Below are positions 18,438 through 25,874 of a stretch of DNA of 64,000 nucleotides, piece by piece. This DNA comes from Butyricicoccus pullicaecorum DSM 23266 (lineage in GTDB: Bacteria > Bacillota > Clostridia > Oscillospirales > Butyricicoccaceae), in NCBI RefSeq assembly GCF_900167005.1, contig NZ_FUXW01000002.1, positions 310,001-374,000 of the forward strand. Direction: 5' to 3'. The translations under genes and the position numbers were made by a program. Below the pieces are notes generated by a model. It did not search any database and had not been told where the DNA came from. It was given only the letters and a program-made list of their open reading frames with translations. Numbering within the stretch: the first letter of the stretch is position 1; every line of letters starts with the position of its first letter.

Positions 18438-19036
18438 CAACAGCCACCGCCTCCGCAGCAGCAATTGAGCAGACAATTGAGACAGAGAAGCTGACCGCAG
18501 CAGTCACAAGCGTTGGCCGAGTTCATGGGACGATAGCCACCGTAGTTTGCGCCCATGTTGAGATTGTTGAGTGCGTTGCGGTACTCGAAGTTGTTGGGAT
18601 CAAGCGTACATGCCTGCGTATAACATCGCTGTGCTTCGTCGTACCAACCCTTTCGGAAGTACACCGTACCCATGAGGAAATACCATTCGGCATCGCGGGT
18701 CGGACAGCGTCCAAGCAGTTCTTCTGCGATTGCCAAATTACCTGACGTGATGGCGCTGCGGATCTGGGCATAGATACCGGTACCGCTCTGACGTTGCTGG
18801 TAGTATTGCTGTCCCTGCTGAGACTGCGAAGAACCACCATTTTTGGCCGCATTGCGCTCGTTCATAATCATGTCGTATGCTTCGTTGATTTCTTTCATAC
18901 GAGCTTCGGCAAGGTCAGCGAGCGGATTGTTTACGTAGTTATCCGGATGATACTTGCGAGCAAGTTCGCGGTATGCGCGCTTGACATCATCGTCGCTGGT
19001 CTGCGGTGTTACGCCTAATACTTTATAGGGATCCAT
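18437..19036 (-). CDS. J-domain/TPR protein with cysteine-rich C-terminal tail
   Basis: Residues 1-60 form a J-domain (MDPYKVLGVTPQ, with HPD at 30-32), so it should stimulate a DnaK-type chaperone. A Gln/Ser-rich linker (67-85) is followed by helical repeats (about 88-165) of TPR type, ending the repeat with LDPNNFEYRNALNNL. The last 23 residues contain nine cysteines (C177, C179, C180, C185, C188, C192-C194, C199), a likely metal-binding knot. I start at ATG 19036, 11 bases after GGAGG; an ATG at 19045 is too close to that site. The gene overlaps the end of DUF5685. Confidence 0.88.
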   Translation of the reverse strand: MDPYKVLGVTPQTSDDDVKRAYRELARKYHPDNYVNNPLADLAEARMKEINEAYDMIMNERNAAKNGGSSQSQQGQQYYQQRQSGTGIYAQIRSAITSGNLAIAEELLGRCPTRDAEWYFLMGTVYFRKGWYDEAQRCYTQACTLDPNNFEYRNALNNLNMGANYGGYRPMNSANACDCCGQLLCLNCLLNCCCGGGGC

Positions 19037-19910
19037 GCGTTTCATGTCCTCCGTTTGCATGATAGGTTCCATCCAGTACCTGCCGCGTGACGAGCGGCAG
19101 TCCCAGATCGATAATATTCTCAATTAAACCCTGATCACGATACAGGGGTAAGAGCTGATATGCGGTGTGGATGTCGAGCAGAGATCGCTCCAAAGTGCGC
19201 TCCAGCGGCTGCTTCACTGAGTCGATCTCAGGTGACTGCAATTCATATCGCAGCACGATGGGGTTATAAGAGCCGGACGCAAAATCATCTTTGACATCAG
19301 CGCACGCGTCCAATAGATAAATCCATCTTCCAGTATGATAAAACATTTGGGATAAGATTCGCTGGACGTCTGACGGATAATCCGCTGGAACTGCGGCAGA
19401 GAGCAGCCGGGCAAAGGTGTCGGCTGGCCGATCGAGTGAAGGGGTCTTTGCTTGCTCCAGCGCGGTCAAATCATCCAGACAAGCGCGCATCGTGTTGTCC
19501 AGTGCAGGAAGCGCTGCCTGTGCTTTGGCATAAGCTTTGCGCATCAGACGGCGCAGTAGCCGCGCAGCAAAACGCTTATATCCAGTCTCATCCTGGACGC
19601 TGTCCTGTACCTTGTGGTAGGTTAACAGAACGCTGACATCGGCAGCATAGGATAAGGTAGACGAGGTGCATGCCACTTGCTTTTTACGAAAAGGACTGGC
19701 ATCACAGCGACAGCGTTCGGTTCCGGGATCGGACGGCTGGACAGCACCGATCACAAGCGCAAAAAAAGTCATGTCATAGCTCAGAAAGTAAGTTTGCAGT
19801 CGACCATATCGGCGCTTGAGTTCGTGACATAAACCGCAATATACGGCCTGGAAGCGATCGACTTCCTTGACGCGCAATTCCGGTTTGAATGGGCGGATAA
19901 ATCCGAACAT
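19023..19910 (-). CDS. DUF5685 family protein
   Basis: A 295-residue protein with the DUF5685 opening MFGFIRPFKPELRVKE and a CxxC (C25, C28) in VYCGLCHELK. It is mainly helical. Two aspartate-rich motifs stand out: D103xxxD107E and D201xxxD205xxxD209 followed by G213 and Y215-N-P217, in a context WIYLLDACADVKDDF. This spacing matches the metal-diphosphate motifs of squalene/phytoene synthases (see findings). The family has no established function. It opens the operon that continues through the J-domain gene, a membrane protein and yicC. The start ATG 19910 follows GAGAGGTG. Confidence 0.85.
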   Translation of the reverse strand: MFGFIRPFKPELRVKEVDRFQAVYCGLCHELKRRYGRLQTYFLSYDMTFFALVIGAVQPSDPGTERCRCDASPFRKKQVACTSSTLSYAADVSVLLTYHKVQDSVQDETGYKRFAARLLRRLMRKAYAKAQAALPALDNTMRACLDDLTALEQAKTPSLDRPADTFARLLSAAVPADYPSDVQRILSQMFYHTGRWIYLLDACADVKDDFASGSYNPIVLRYELQSPEIDSVKQPLERTLERSLLDIHTAYQLLPLYRDQGLIENIIDLGLPLVTRQVLDGTYHANGGHETHGSL

Positions 19911-19953
19911 GACACCTCTCCTCTGTCCGCCTGAAAGCAGGCATACCATATTC

Positions 19954-19982
19954 ATTATATTTTACAGGATATTTTGAGAAAA
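19954..19982 (-). promoter_or_regulatory. Possible promoter of the DUF5685-led operon
   Basis: A consensus -10 TATAAT lies at 19959-19954 on the minus strand. The -35 position (TTTTCT, 19982-19977) matches poorly, so the promoter may be weak or activator-dependent. Confidence 0.4.
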
Positions 19983-20010
19983 AACAAGACTGCCCGGCAA
20001 AAGGCAGCCT
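19979..20010 (-). terminator. Terminator after rseC
   Basis: The 7-bp stem GGCTGCC / GGCAGTC (one G-T pair) is followed on the minus strand by TTGTTTTTT. It ends the cdaA operon. Confidence 0.7.
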
Positions 20011-20025
20011 GTGTTCAAAAAATTT

Positions 20026-20436
20026 TTACCCTTTTTTAATAATGGTAAAGACGATCTCACCAGAGGTCTTCATGCGATGATTGCGGCGGATTGCCACCCA
20101 AATGCCGAGTGCAAAGCCGACAACACCGGCCAAGATGGAAAAACCTTCCGAGACATGCAGCAATGCACAGATGCCATAAAAGACAAAGAACAGAATCAGC
20201 GGAATGGCATAAACAATAGCAGCCATGCCTAAAATCTGCTTGCTGGAGCCTTCTACCGTCACAATATCGCCGACTTGTGCATCCACAGAGTTGACAGCGG
20301 TTGCCTTGATGCGCTCGGTGGGCGTGCCGCAGCCGCCGCACTTTGAGCAATCATGACCGCACGCAGACTGACGCTGTACTTCAATTTCTGCTTGTGTCGG
20401 GTTCAAAATTTTTTTTACTACAGCTTTTTGTACCAT
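20026..20436 (-). CDS. RseC/MucC-like redox-associated membrane protein
   Basis: A 136-residue protein of the SoxR-reducing-system/RseC family. An N-terminal soluble part holds a four-cysteine cluster (CGHDCSKCGGC, about residues 26-36) that probably binds an iron-sulfur cluster. Two membrane helices follow (MAAIVYAIPLILFFVFYGI and GFSILAGVVGFALGIWVAI) and a short basic tail. In other bacteria RseC works with the Rnf electron-transport complex; no rnf genes are seen here. It follows the FAD-oxidoreductase gene by 9 bp. Confidence 0.85.
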   Translation of the reverse strand: MVQKAVVKKILNPTQAEIEVQRQSACGHDCSKCGGCGTPTERIKATAVNSVDAQVGDIVTVEGSSKQILGMAAIVYAIPLILFFVFYGICALLHVSEGFSILAGVVGFALGIWVAIRRNHRMKTSGEIVFTIIKKG

Positions 20437-20445
20437 GATGTTTTG

Positions 20446-22044
20446 TCACTCCAAGTTTTTAGGTTGCTGATGGGATTCGATAATCTGGCAGGCAGCGCGC
20501 AGACCGTCAACGGCTGCGGACATGATGCCGCCAGCATAACCAGCGCCCTCGCCGCACGGAATGATGCCGCGAACAGAAACGCTGGACAGGTTTTCCCTGC
20601 CGCGTGTCATGCGCACCGGAGAAGAGGTTCGGGTCTCTGGACCGGTGAGAACGGCATCTTTTGCACCAAACGCACGCAGTTTACGCGCGAAAACCGAAAG
20701 ACCGGTGTGCATTTGCTCGTGTACGAACTGCGGGAACAGTGTATTGAGATCACAGAACTGTGTGCTGATCGGATAGGTCGGATGGACTGCACCAAAACGA
20801 TGTGAGGTGCGCTTGTCCAGAAAATCACCGACCAGCTGACAGGGCGCTGCATAACTGCCGGTCATTTGATACGCGCGGCGCTCCAGCGTGCGCTGGAACG
20901 CAATACCGCCGAAGGGCGTGCCATCATCGTAGTCGGAAGGATCAACCGAGACAACAATCGCAGCATTTGCGTTTTTGCCGTCACGGGCATGATAGCTCAT
21001 ACCGTTTGTGACGATACTTTCCGCTTCACTCTGTGCGGCTACAACATGACCGCCCGGACACATACAGAATGAATAGCATGCACGTCCGTTCTCACGGTGC
21101 GATAAGTTGTATTCACCTGGCGGAAGCAAGGGATGTCCGGCATGTTTTCCATACAGCGCACGGTCAATTTCACTTTGCAGGTGTTCAATACGCGCACCAA
21201 CCGAAAACGGCTTCGGCTCAAAGAATACGCCTTGTCTATGCAGCGCAAAGAAGGTGTCTCGCGCACTGTGACCGAGAGCAAGAATAGCGTGTTCGCAGGC
21301 GATGCTTTGATTTTCTGCATCGATTGCACAGAGCACGTCTCCCTGCTGACGAAGGCCGGTCATTGCGGTTCTGAAGTGGACTTCACCGCCCCAGGCGATG
21401 ATCTGTTCACGCATATTGCGGACAACCTGCTTTAAGATATCGGTTCCAATGTGGGGCTTGGCCAGTCGGCCGATTTCTTCCGGTGCACCATGCTCCATCA
21501 GAATGTGAAGCACCTCATCGCAAAGCGGATCGTTAATGCGAGTGGTCAGCTTGCCGTCTGAATAAGCACCGGCACCGCCCTCGCCAAATTGGATATTGCT
21601 TTCCGAGCGGAAAATACCCTGCTTCCAAAATGCGTCGACATCCTGGTCGCGCTGCTCGATGGCCTCGCCGCGTTCCAGGACGATCGGACGATAGCCATAC
21701 CGTGCAAGCAGGTATGCAGCGAACAAGCCTGCAGGGCCAAGACCGACAACAACCGGCCGATGTTCCATAGGAGCAGTGCCGATTTGCGGAGACAGGCGCA
21801 CACAAGGCTTGTAACGGACAGAGGGCATTTGCAGCTGTGCTGCAAATGCCTCCTCATGGTCGATTCCATCAAGCAGAACCGAATATACGCGATCGATTTT
21901 TCCGCGGCGGGCATCCAGCGATACACGATAGATGGATGCCTGCGCGTCATTGGCGGTCAGTCCGCACAGAGACAATGCCTGTGCGACAGCCGCACCGCCA
22001 TTTTCGTCAAACGGCAGACGGATGCCGGATACAATGATACTCAC
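20446..22044 (-). CDS. FAD-dependent oxidoreductase (COG2509 type)
   Basis: A 532-residue flavoprotein with a dinucleotide-binding motif GLGPAGLFAAYLLARYGYRP at about residue 101 and a second nucleotide-site motif near the C-terminus (GIIPCGEGAGYAGGIMSAAVDG). The family is annotated only as FAD-dependent dehydrogenase; the reaction is unknown. Its GTG start overlaps the cdaR stop (GTGA). An N-terminal about 70-residue domain (GIRLPFDENGGA...) precedes the Rossmann fold, as is usual for this family. Confidence 0.88.
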   Translation of the reverse strand: MSIIVSGIRLPFDENGGAAVAQALSLCGLTANDAQASIYRVSLDARRGKIDRVYSVLLDGIDHEEAFAAQLQMPSVRYKPCVRLSPQIGTAPMEHRPVVVGLGPAGLFAAYLLARYGYRPIVLERGEAIEQRDQDVDAFWKQGIFRSESNIQFGEGGAGAYSDGKLTTRINDPLCDEVLHILMEHGAPEEIGRLAKPHIGTDILKQVVRNMREQIIAWGGEVHFRTAMTGLRQQGDVLCAIDAENQSIACEHAILALGHSARDTFFALHRQGVFFEPKPFSVGARIEHLQSEIDRALYGKHAGHPLLPPGEYNLSHRENGRACYSFCMCPGGHVVAAQSEAESIVTNGMSYHARDGKNANAAIVVSVDPSDYDDGTPFGGIAFQRTLERRAYQMTGSYAAPCQLVGDFLDKRTSHRFGAVHPTYPISTQFCDLNTLFPQFVHEQMHTGLSVFARKLRAFGAKDAVLTGPETRTSSPVRMTRGRENLSSVSVRGIIPCGEGAGYAGGIMSAAVDGLRAACQIIESHQQPKNLE

Positions 22045-23387
22045 GTAGTTTCGTTTTCCTCCGTGGGAGTAGTGGTTGCGGTTTCACCAGTTTGTTTGAT
22101 CTCGATGGTCACCTTTTCATCCGGGTTCAGCAGCGTGAAGCTGGAATTCGAACTTTCAAGCTGTTCACATTGCACCTCGATCGGAACCTCGTGAATACCG
22201 GGGCCGAGCTCATCGGCATTAAAGACAGCGATGACATGGAATGCATCTGCGGTCAAATTTGCCAGTGCAGCGGTCTCTGCCTGAATTCGGATATTGACCG
22301 ACGTCGTGCGCAGCGTTGCGGTAAGATTGGGGTCACTGCCGCTGTTTTGCAGCGTGATTCTGGTAACAGGCATCTCGCGGGTACTCATACCAACAGCCTG
22401 AATCGTTACCTTAGCCGATGTCGCTTCGCCTTGTACACGGGTGACACCTGCGGGCAGTTCGATCGGAATGGTAATCGGATCATCTTCGTCCAGACTTACC
22501 GTGCTCAGCTGCAAATCACCGAGGCTAATCGCGGTAAGTTTGCTGATGACTTCCTCTGCACCATAGACCGCAATTTCCTGCGGATCAATGGTTGCCTTGA
22601 CCGAGTTTTTGTCAACCGTATCAGAACTGATGAGGTTGATGGTCAGCGGAAGTTTTGCCACAGCATAAACCGGGATGGTTACCGAGTAGTCGTTGGGTTC
22701 GCTGGTCAGATGGGTCTGATCGACCGGCTGGTTCTTTTCATCGAGGAAGGTAAAGGATGCCAGCACACTGGTTGTCTTGGTCAGACCGGTGGAATCTTCT
22801 GCCGGAACCACAGCCGTTGCCTTGCGAATCTGGTTTACAACGGTTTTCGGACCAGTGACGCTAACCGAATCCTGTTCACCTTCGGGGTCATCGTACATAT
22901 ATCCAGTAGAAGGCGTGCCGTCTACCTGGATGGTAACAGGTACTTCCTTGGTGATGACTTCATCAATTACAATCTGAAATGAGTTTGGCGTAGAAATTTC
23001 TGATTCACGTACACTGGAAGAATTAACAATCAGCGTGCAGTTCGTGGACTGCGAGGACGTGTTGATCGTATAGGTGCCGGGTTTTTGGAAGTTTGCCAGA
23101 TTGACACGAACTTGAATATCGTTTGTTGTCAGAGGATATAGGCTGGCATACGGGCCAGTTACCTTGACAGCGACCGTTTGGTCTTGACCTTCGATCAGGC
23201 GAAGACCATAATCATCTTCCAAAACATCTTCGTTTGTGTAAGTGATTGGAATGTTTGCAATCGTGTTCGTACGCATCAGATCATCATTGTTCGCGACAAC
23301 GATGAACCAAAGCGCAATCGCCATTAAAATGGCAATCAACTTATGTGCCAAGTCGTGCTTGGTGAAAAACTCTTTTATTTTGCTCAT
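22041..23387 (-). CDS. cdaR: CdaR/YbbR-domain regulator of diadenylate cyclase
   Basis: CdaR is a membrane-anchored extracellular protein that binds and modulates CdaA. The 448-residue sequence has an N-terminal helix (LIAILMAIALWFIVVAN) and then repeated YbbR domains of about 80-90 residues, each with patterns like VPVTIQVDGTPSTGY and LPLTINLISSDTV. The last 20 residues are low complexity (Thr/Glu-rich). ATG 23387 overlaps the cdaA stop by 4 bp, the standard cdaA-cdaR arrangement. Confidence 0.92.
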   Translation of the reverse strand: MSKIKEFFTKHDLAHKLIAILMAIALWFIVVANNDDLMRTNTIANIPITYTNEDVLEDDYGLRLIEGQDQTVAVKVTGPYASLYPLTTNDIQVRVNLANFQKPGTYTINTSSQSTNCTLIVNSSSVRESEISTPNSFQIVIDEVITKEVPVTIQVDGTPSTGYMYDDPEGEQDSVSVTGPKTVVNQIRKATAVVPAEDSTGLTKTTSVLASFTFLDEKNQPVDQTHLTSEPNDYSVTIPVYAVAKLPLTINLISSDTVDKNSVKATIDPQEIAVYGAEEVISKLTAISLGDLQLSTVSLDEDDPITIPIELPAGVTRVQGEATSAKVTIQAVGMSTREMPVTRITLQNSGSDPNLTATLRTTSVNIRIQAETAALANLTADAFHVIAVFNADELGPGIHEVPIEVQCEQLESSNSSFTLLNPDEKVTIEIKQTGETATTTPTEENETT

Positions 23388-24277
23388 TTAGACTTCCCCT
23401 TCCGTTCCGCCTGGGTGTTCCGTTTACGCGGCAGGAAGCCGTTGCGCTTGGGGGGCTGTTCTTCTTTTTCTTCGGGCATCAGCTCGGCAACCAGAATTTT
23501 GCGCAAGGTTTCGGGTGATAAATGACGTTTGAGCATGCCGCCGATGGCAACCGAGATTGCACCGGTCTCCTCGGATACAACGACCAGCACGGCATCGGAT
23601 GCTTCGCTCATGCCCACAGCGGCGCGGTGTCTGGTGCCCAAATCGCGGGACAGATTTTGATTGCTGGAAAGCGGCAAGACACAGCCTGCTGCAAACAGGC
23701 GTGCGTCACGCACAACCAGCGCGCCGTCGTGAAGTGGTGAGTTGTGGAAAAAGATATTTTTGATTAACGGCTCAGACGGCTCAGCGTCAATGCGCGTGCC
23801 GGTCGTGATGATCTCGCTCAAACGCTCCTGGCGCTCGAAAACCATCAGCGCACCAGTGCGCGTCCAGCTCATCGATTCGCATGCCGCAACTGTCTGGTTG
23901 ATGCACTGCTCGATGGCGACAACGTCCACCTCGGTACCGGTCAAAAACTTTCGCAGCTGTCCCTGACCTTTGCCGAGCTGTTCCAGCATACGGCGCAGTT
24001 CGGGCTGAAAGACAATTGCGAGGAACAATGCACCGAATGAGAAGACCTGCTGTAAGATCCACGAGACTGTATTCAGCTGTAAAGATTCCGCGACAATTTG
24101 TGCCGCGAAAATGATTAGTATGCCCTTGGCCAGACGCATTGCGCTGGTATCTTTCAGCAATTTCATACCGCGATAGATGACATAGGCAATGATACCCATG
24201 TCAATCAAGTCTTGGATAGAAATGAGTTGGATACAGCGTTGCAGGGTGCCGAGCGTCTCTAGAATCGCTTCTTGCAT
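23384..24277 (-). CDS. cdaA: Diadenylate cyclase CdaA
   Basis: CdaA condenses two ATP to c-di-AMP, controlling potassium and turgor. Three N-terminal helices (about 28-90) are followed by the DAC domain with the catalytic DGA at 184-186 and RHR at 216-218, all intact. A basic tail (PRKRNTQAERKGKSK) closes the protein. The usual third gene glmM is not present downstream; instead the FAD oxidoreductase and rseC follow. A promoter lies at 24338-24366. Confidence 0.96.
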   Translation of the reverse strand: MQEAILETLGTLQRCIQLISIQDLIDMGIIAYVIYRGMKLLKDTSAMRLAKGILIIFAAQIVAESLQLNTVSWILQQVFSFGALFLAIVFQPELRRMLEQLGKGQGQLRKFLTGTEVDVVAIEQCINQTVAACESMSWTRTGALMVFERQERLSEIITTGTRIDAEPSEPLIKNIFFHNSPLHDGALVVRDARLFAAGCVLPLSSNQNLSRDLGTRHRAAVGMSEASDAVLVVVSEETGAISVAIGGMLKRHLSPETLRKILVAELMPEEKEEQPPKRNGFLPRKRNTQAERKGKSK

Positions 24278-24337
24278 ATTATGTAAACACCTAGATTCTA
24301 TATTCCGTATCGTTAAAATTTCACATAGTTCATATAC

Positions 24338-24366
24338 ATTTTACCATATTCCTTGCAGCATGTGAA
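24338..24366 (-). promoter_or_regulatory. Promoter of the cdaA-cdaR operon
   Basis: Minus-strand TTCACA (24366-24361), 17 bp, TAAAAT (24343-24338). The 5' untranslated part is about 55 bases. Confidence 0.65.
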
Positions 24367-24383
24367 TACAATTCAAAATTTTT

Positions 24384-25520
24384 TCACATTTTTCCAACAA
24401 GTTCCTGCAAGATTTCGGCCGTACGCTGCATTTCTAAGCGTGTATTGTAAGGGCCGACCGAGAGCCGCACCGTTCCGGTCGTCTGTGTGTGTGCACTCTG
24501 ATGTGCAAGCGGTGCACAGTGCAGTCCGCCGCGTACGCAAACACCCCGATCAGCCAGCGCTTGTGCCAAAATTTCAGAGGACTGATTGGGAATGCGAATG
24601 GACAGCACGCCGGCTTGCCGTTCGGGTTCTTCGGCAGCGAATACTTCCAGATTTGGAATGGTGCGGAGCGCTGCAATACAAGTCTGAATGCAGTCCTGTT
24701 CGTGGCGATGGATTGCGTCAATTCCCTGTTCGAGTAAAAACTGCATACCAGCGTAAAGTCCGGCAATACCGGGAACATTTGGCGTGCCGCTTTCCAGGCG
24801 ATCAGGCAGAAATGCGGGTTGTTCCAAACTGGACGATGCACTTCCGGTACCGCCTTGCAGGAGTGGCCGCGGCAGGTCGTCCGGATTGGATAAAATAAGC
24901 ATGCCAGTGCCCTGAGGTCCTAGGAGTCCTTTGTGACCGGGCATACAGATTGCACGGAGAGAACGCAGTCTGCGCACGGAGATTGGAATGGTTCCGGCAG
25001 ATTGCGAGGCGTCCAGAATCAGTGGAATTTGATAGGCTTGCAGCATGGCATCCAGCTGCTCGAGCGGGACAATGGAGCCGAAAACGTTGGAAACATGGTT
25101 TATGATAAAAATTTGAACACCGGCATCAATGGCACGTTCGGCTTCGCGCAAAAAATCGGCGATGTCAAAGAGTTTACTGCGCAAAATGCGCAGCGGACAT
25201 CCCAGCGCGTGAAGCGGTCGCATGACTGAGTTGTGTTCGTAGCTGCTGACAGCTACAACGGTTGATGGGGTGCAGAACCCATGAATGGCCAGATTTAGGG
25301 CGTGTGTGGCATTCATGGTGAAGATAATTTGTTCGGGATTATCTACGGAGAATAGTTGCGCTGCGGCTTCACGACATTGATAAACCACCTCACCGGCACG
25401 CAGCGCGGGTGCATGGCCGCTGCGTGCATATCCGGCACAGGTCTTGCAGGCAGTCAGCATGGCCTGGCAGACCTCGGGCGGCTTTTGCAGTGAGGTCGCA
25501 GCCTGATCGAGATAAATCAT
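24384..25520 (-). CDS. Cysteine-desulfurase-like class V aminotransferase (TIGR01977 type)
   Basis: A PLP enzyme of 378 residues. It begins IYLDQAATS, as in class V aminotransferases; the PLP lysine is K197 in MPGHKGLLGPQGTG. The likely catalytic cysteine is C335 in RGGLHCAPLAH, the pattern of the EF2568-type group that is related to NifS/SufS but distinct. It should mobilise sulfur or selenium from cysteine or selenocysteine; no sufU/iscU partner is next to it. Its ATG (25520) overlaps the stop of the DUF3343 gene (ATGA), so the two are coupled. Confidence 0.88.
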   Translation of the reverse strand: MIYLDQAATSLQKPPEVCQAMLTACKTCAGYARSGHAPALRAGEVVYQCREAAAQLFSVDNPEQIIFTMNATHALNLAIHGFCTPSTVVAVSSYEHNSVMRPLHALGCPLRILRSKLFDIADFLREAERAIDAGVQIFIINHVSNVFGSIVPLEQLDAMLQAYQIPLILDASQSAGTIPISVRRLRSLRAICMPGHKGLLGPQGTGMLILSNPDDLPRPLLQGGTGSASSSLEQPAFLPDRLESGTPNVPGIAGLYAGMQFLLEQGIDAIHRHEQDCIQTCIAALRTIPNLEVFAAEEPERQAGVLSIRIPNQSSEILAQALADRGVCVRGGLHCAPLAHQSAHTQTTGTVRLSVGPYNTRLEMQRTAEILQELVGKM

Positions 25521-25750
25521 AAAACCCTCCCAGACTGATCCATCCAAAAGTTTGGACGGACGTTGTGATTAAGACATATTTGTCGCGCCTGTTGTTCGGA
25601 TTCCGGCGGAATACCGACAGCCCAAATACAGGTATGCTGCGCGTTTGCCGGTCGCGGTGGCTTTCGGAGTAATCCAGCGATACCATTTTTCGCCAGCACA
25701 TTTCGACAGTGAACGGCCTGTGTTTGACCGTAAAAGACAATCCAAATCAT
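25517..25750 (-). CDS. DUF3343 putative Se/S carrier-like protein
   Basis: A 77-residue protein matching the DUF3343 family, named putative Se/S carrier in Pfam. It opens MIWIVFYGQTQAVHCRNVL and has C41 in QHTCIWAVGIPP, where family members have a conserved Cys-Gly; here the glycine is replaced by isoleucine. It starts at ATG 25750 behind GGAGG and is coupled to the cysteine-desulfurase-like gene, consistent with accepting the persulfide or selenide it forms. The role is inferred. Confidence 0.78.
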   Translation of the reverse strand: MIWIVFYGQTQAVHCRNVLAKNGIAGLLRKPPRPANAQHTCIWAVGIPPESEQQARQICLNHNVRPNFWMDQSGRVL

Positions 25751-25807
25751 AAAAAGATCCTCCTCATCCGAATGCTTGTGAATCATGCTATGCAGTGGGA
25801 TTGAGGA

Positions 25808-25836
25808 TTGCCAACCCTATCCGTGCGTGTTATACT
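25808..25836 (+). promoter_or_regulatory. Promoter of the DUF815 ATPase gene
   Basis: TTGCCA (25808-25813), 17 bp, TATACT (25831-25836), 38 bp before the start codon. Confidence 0.75.
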
Positions 25837-25874
25837 GATAAAGTATTAAAATCTGGAGAGGAGTTTTAGATAGT

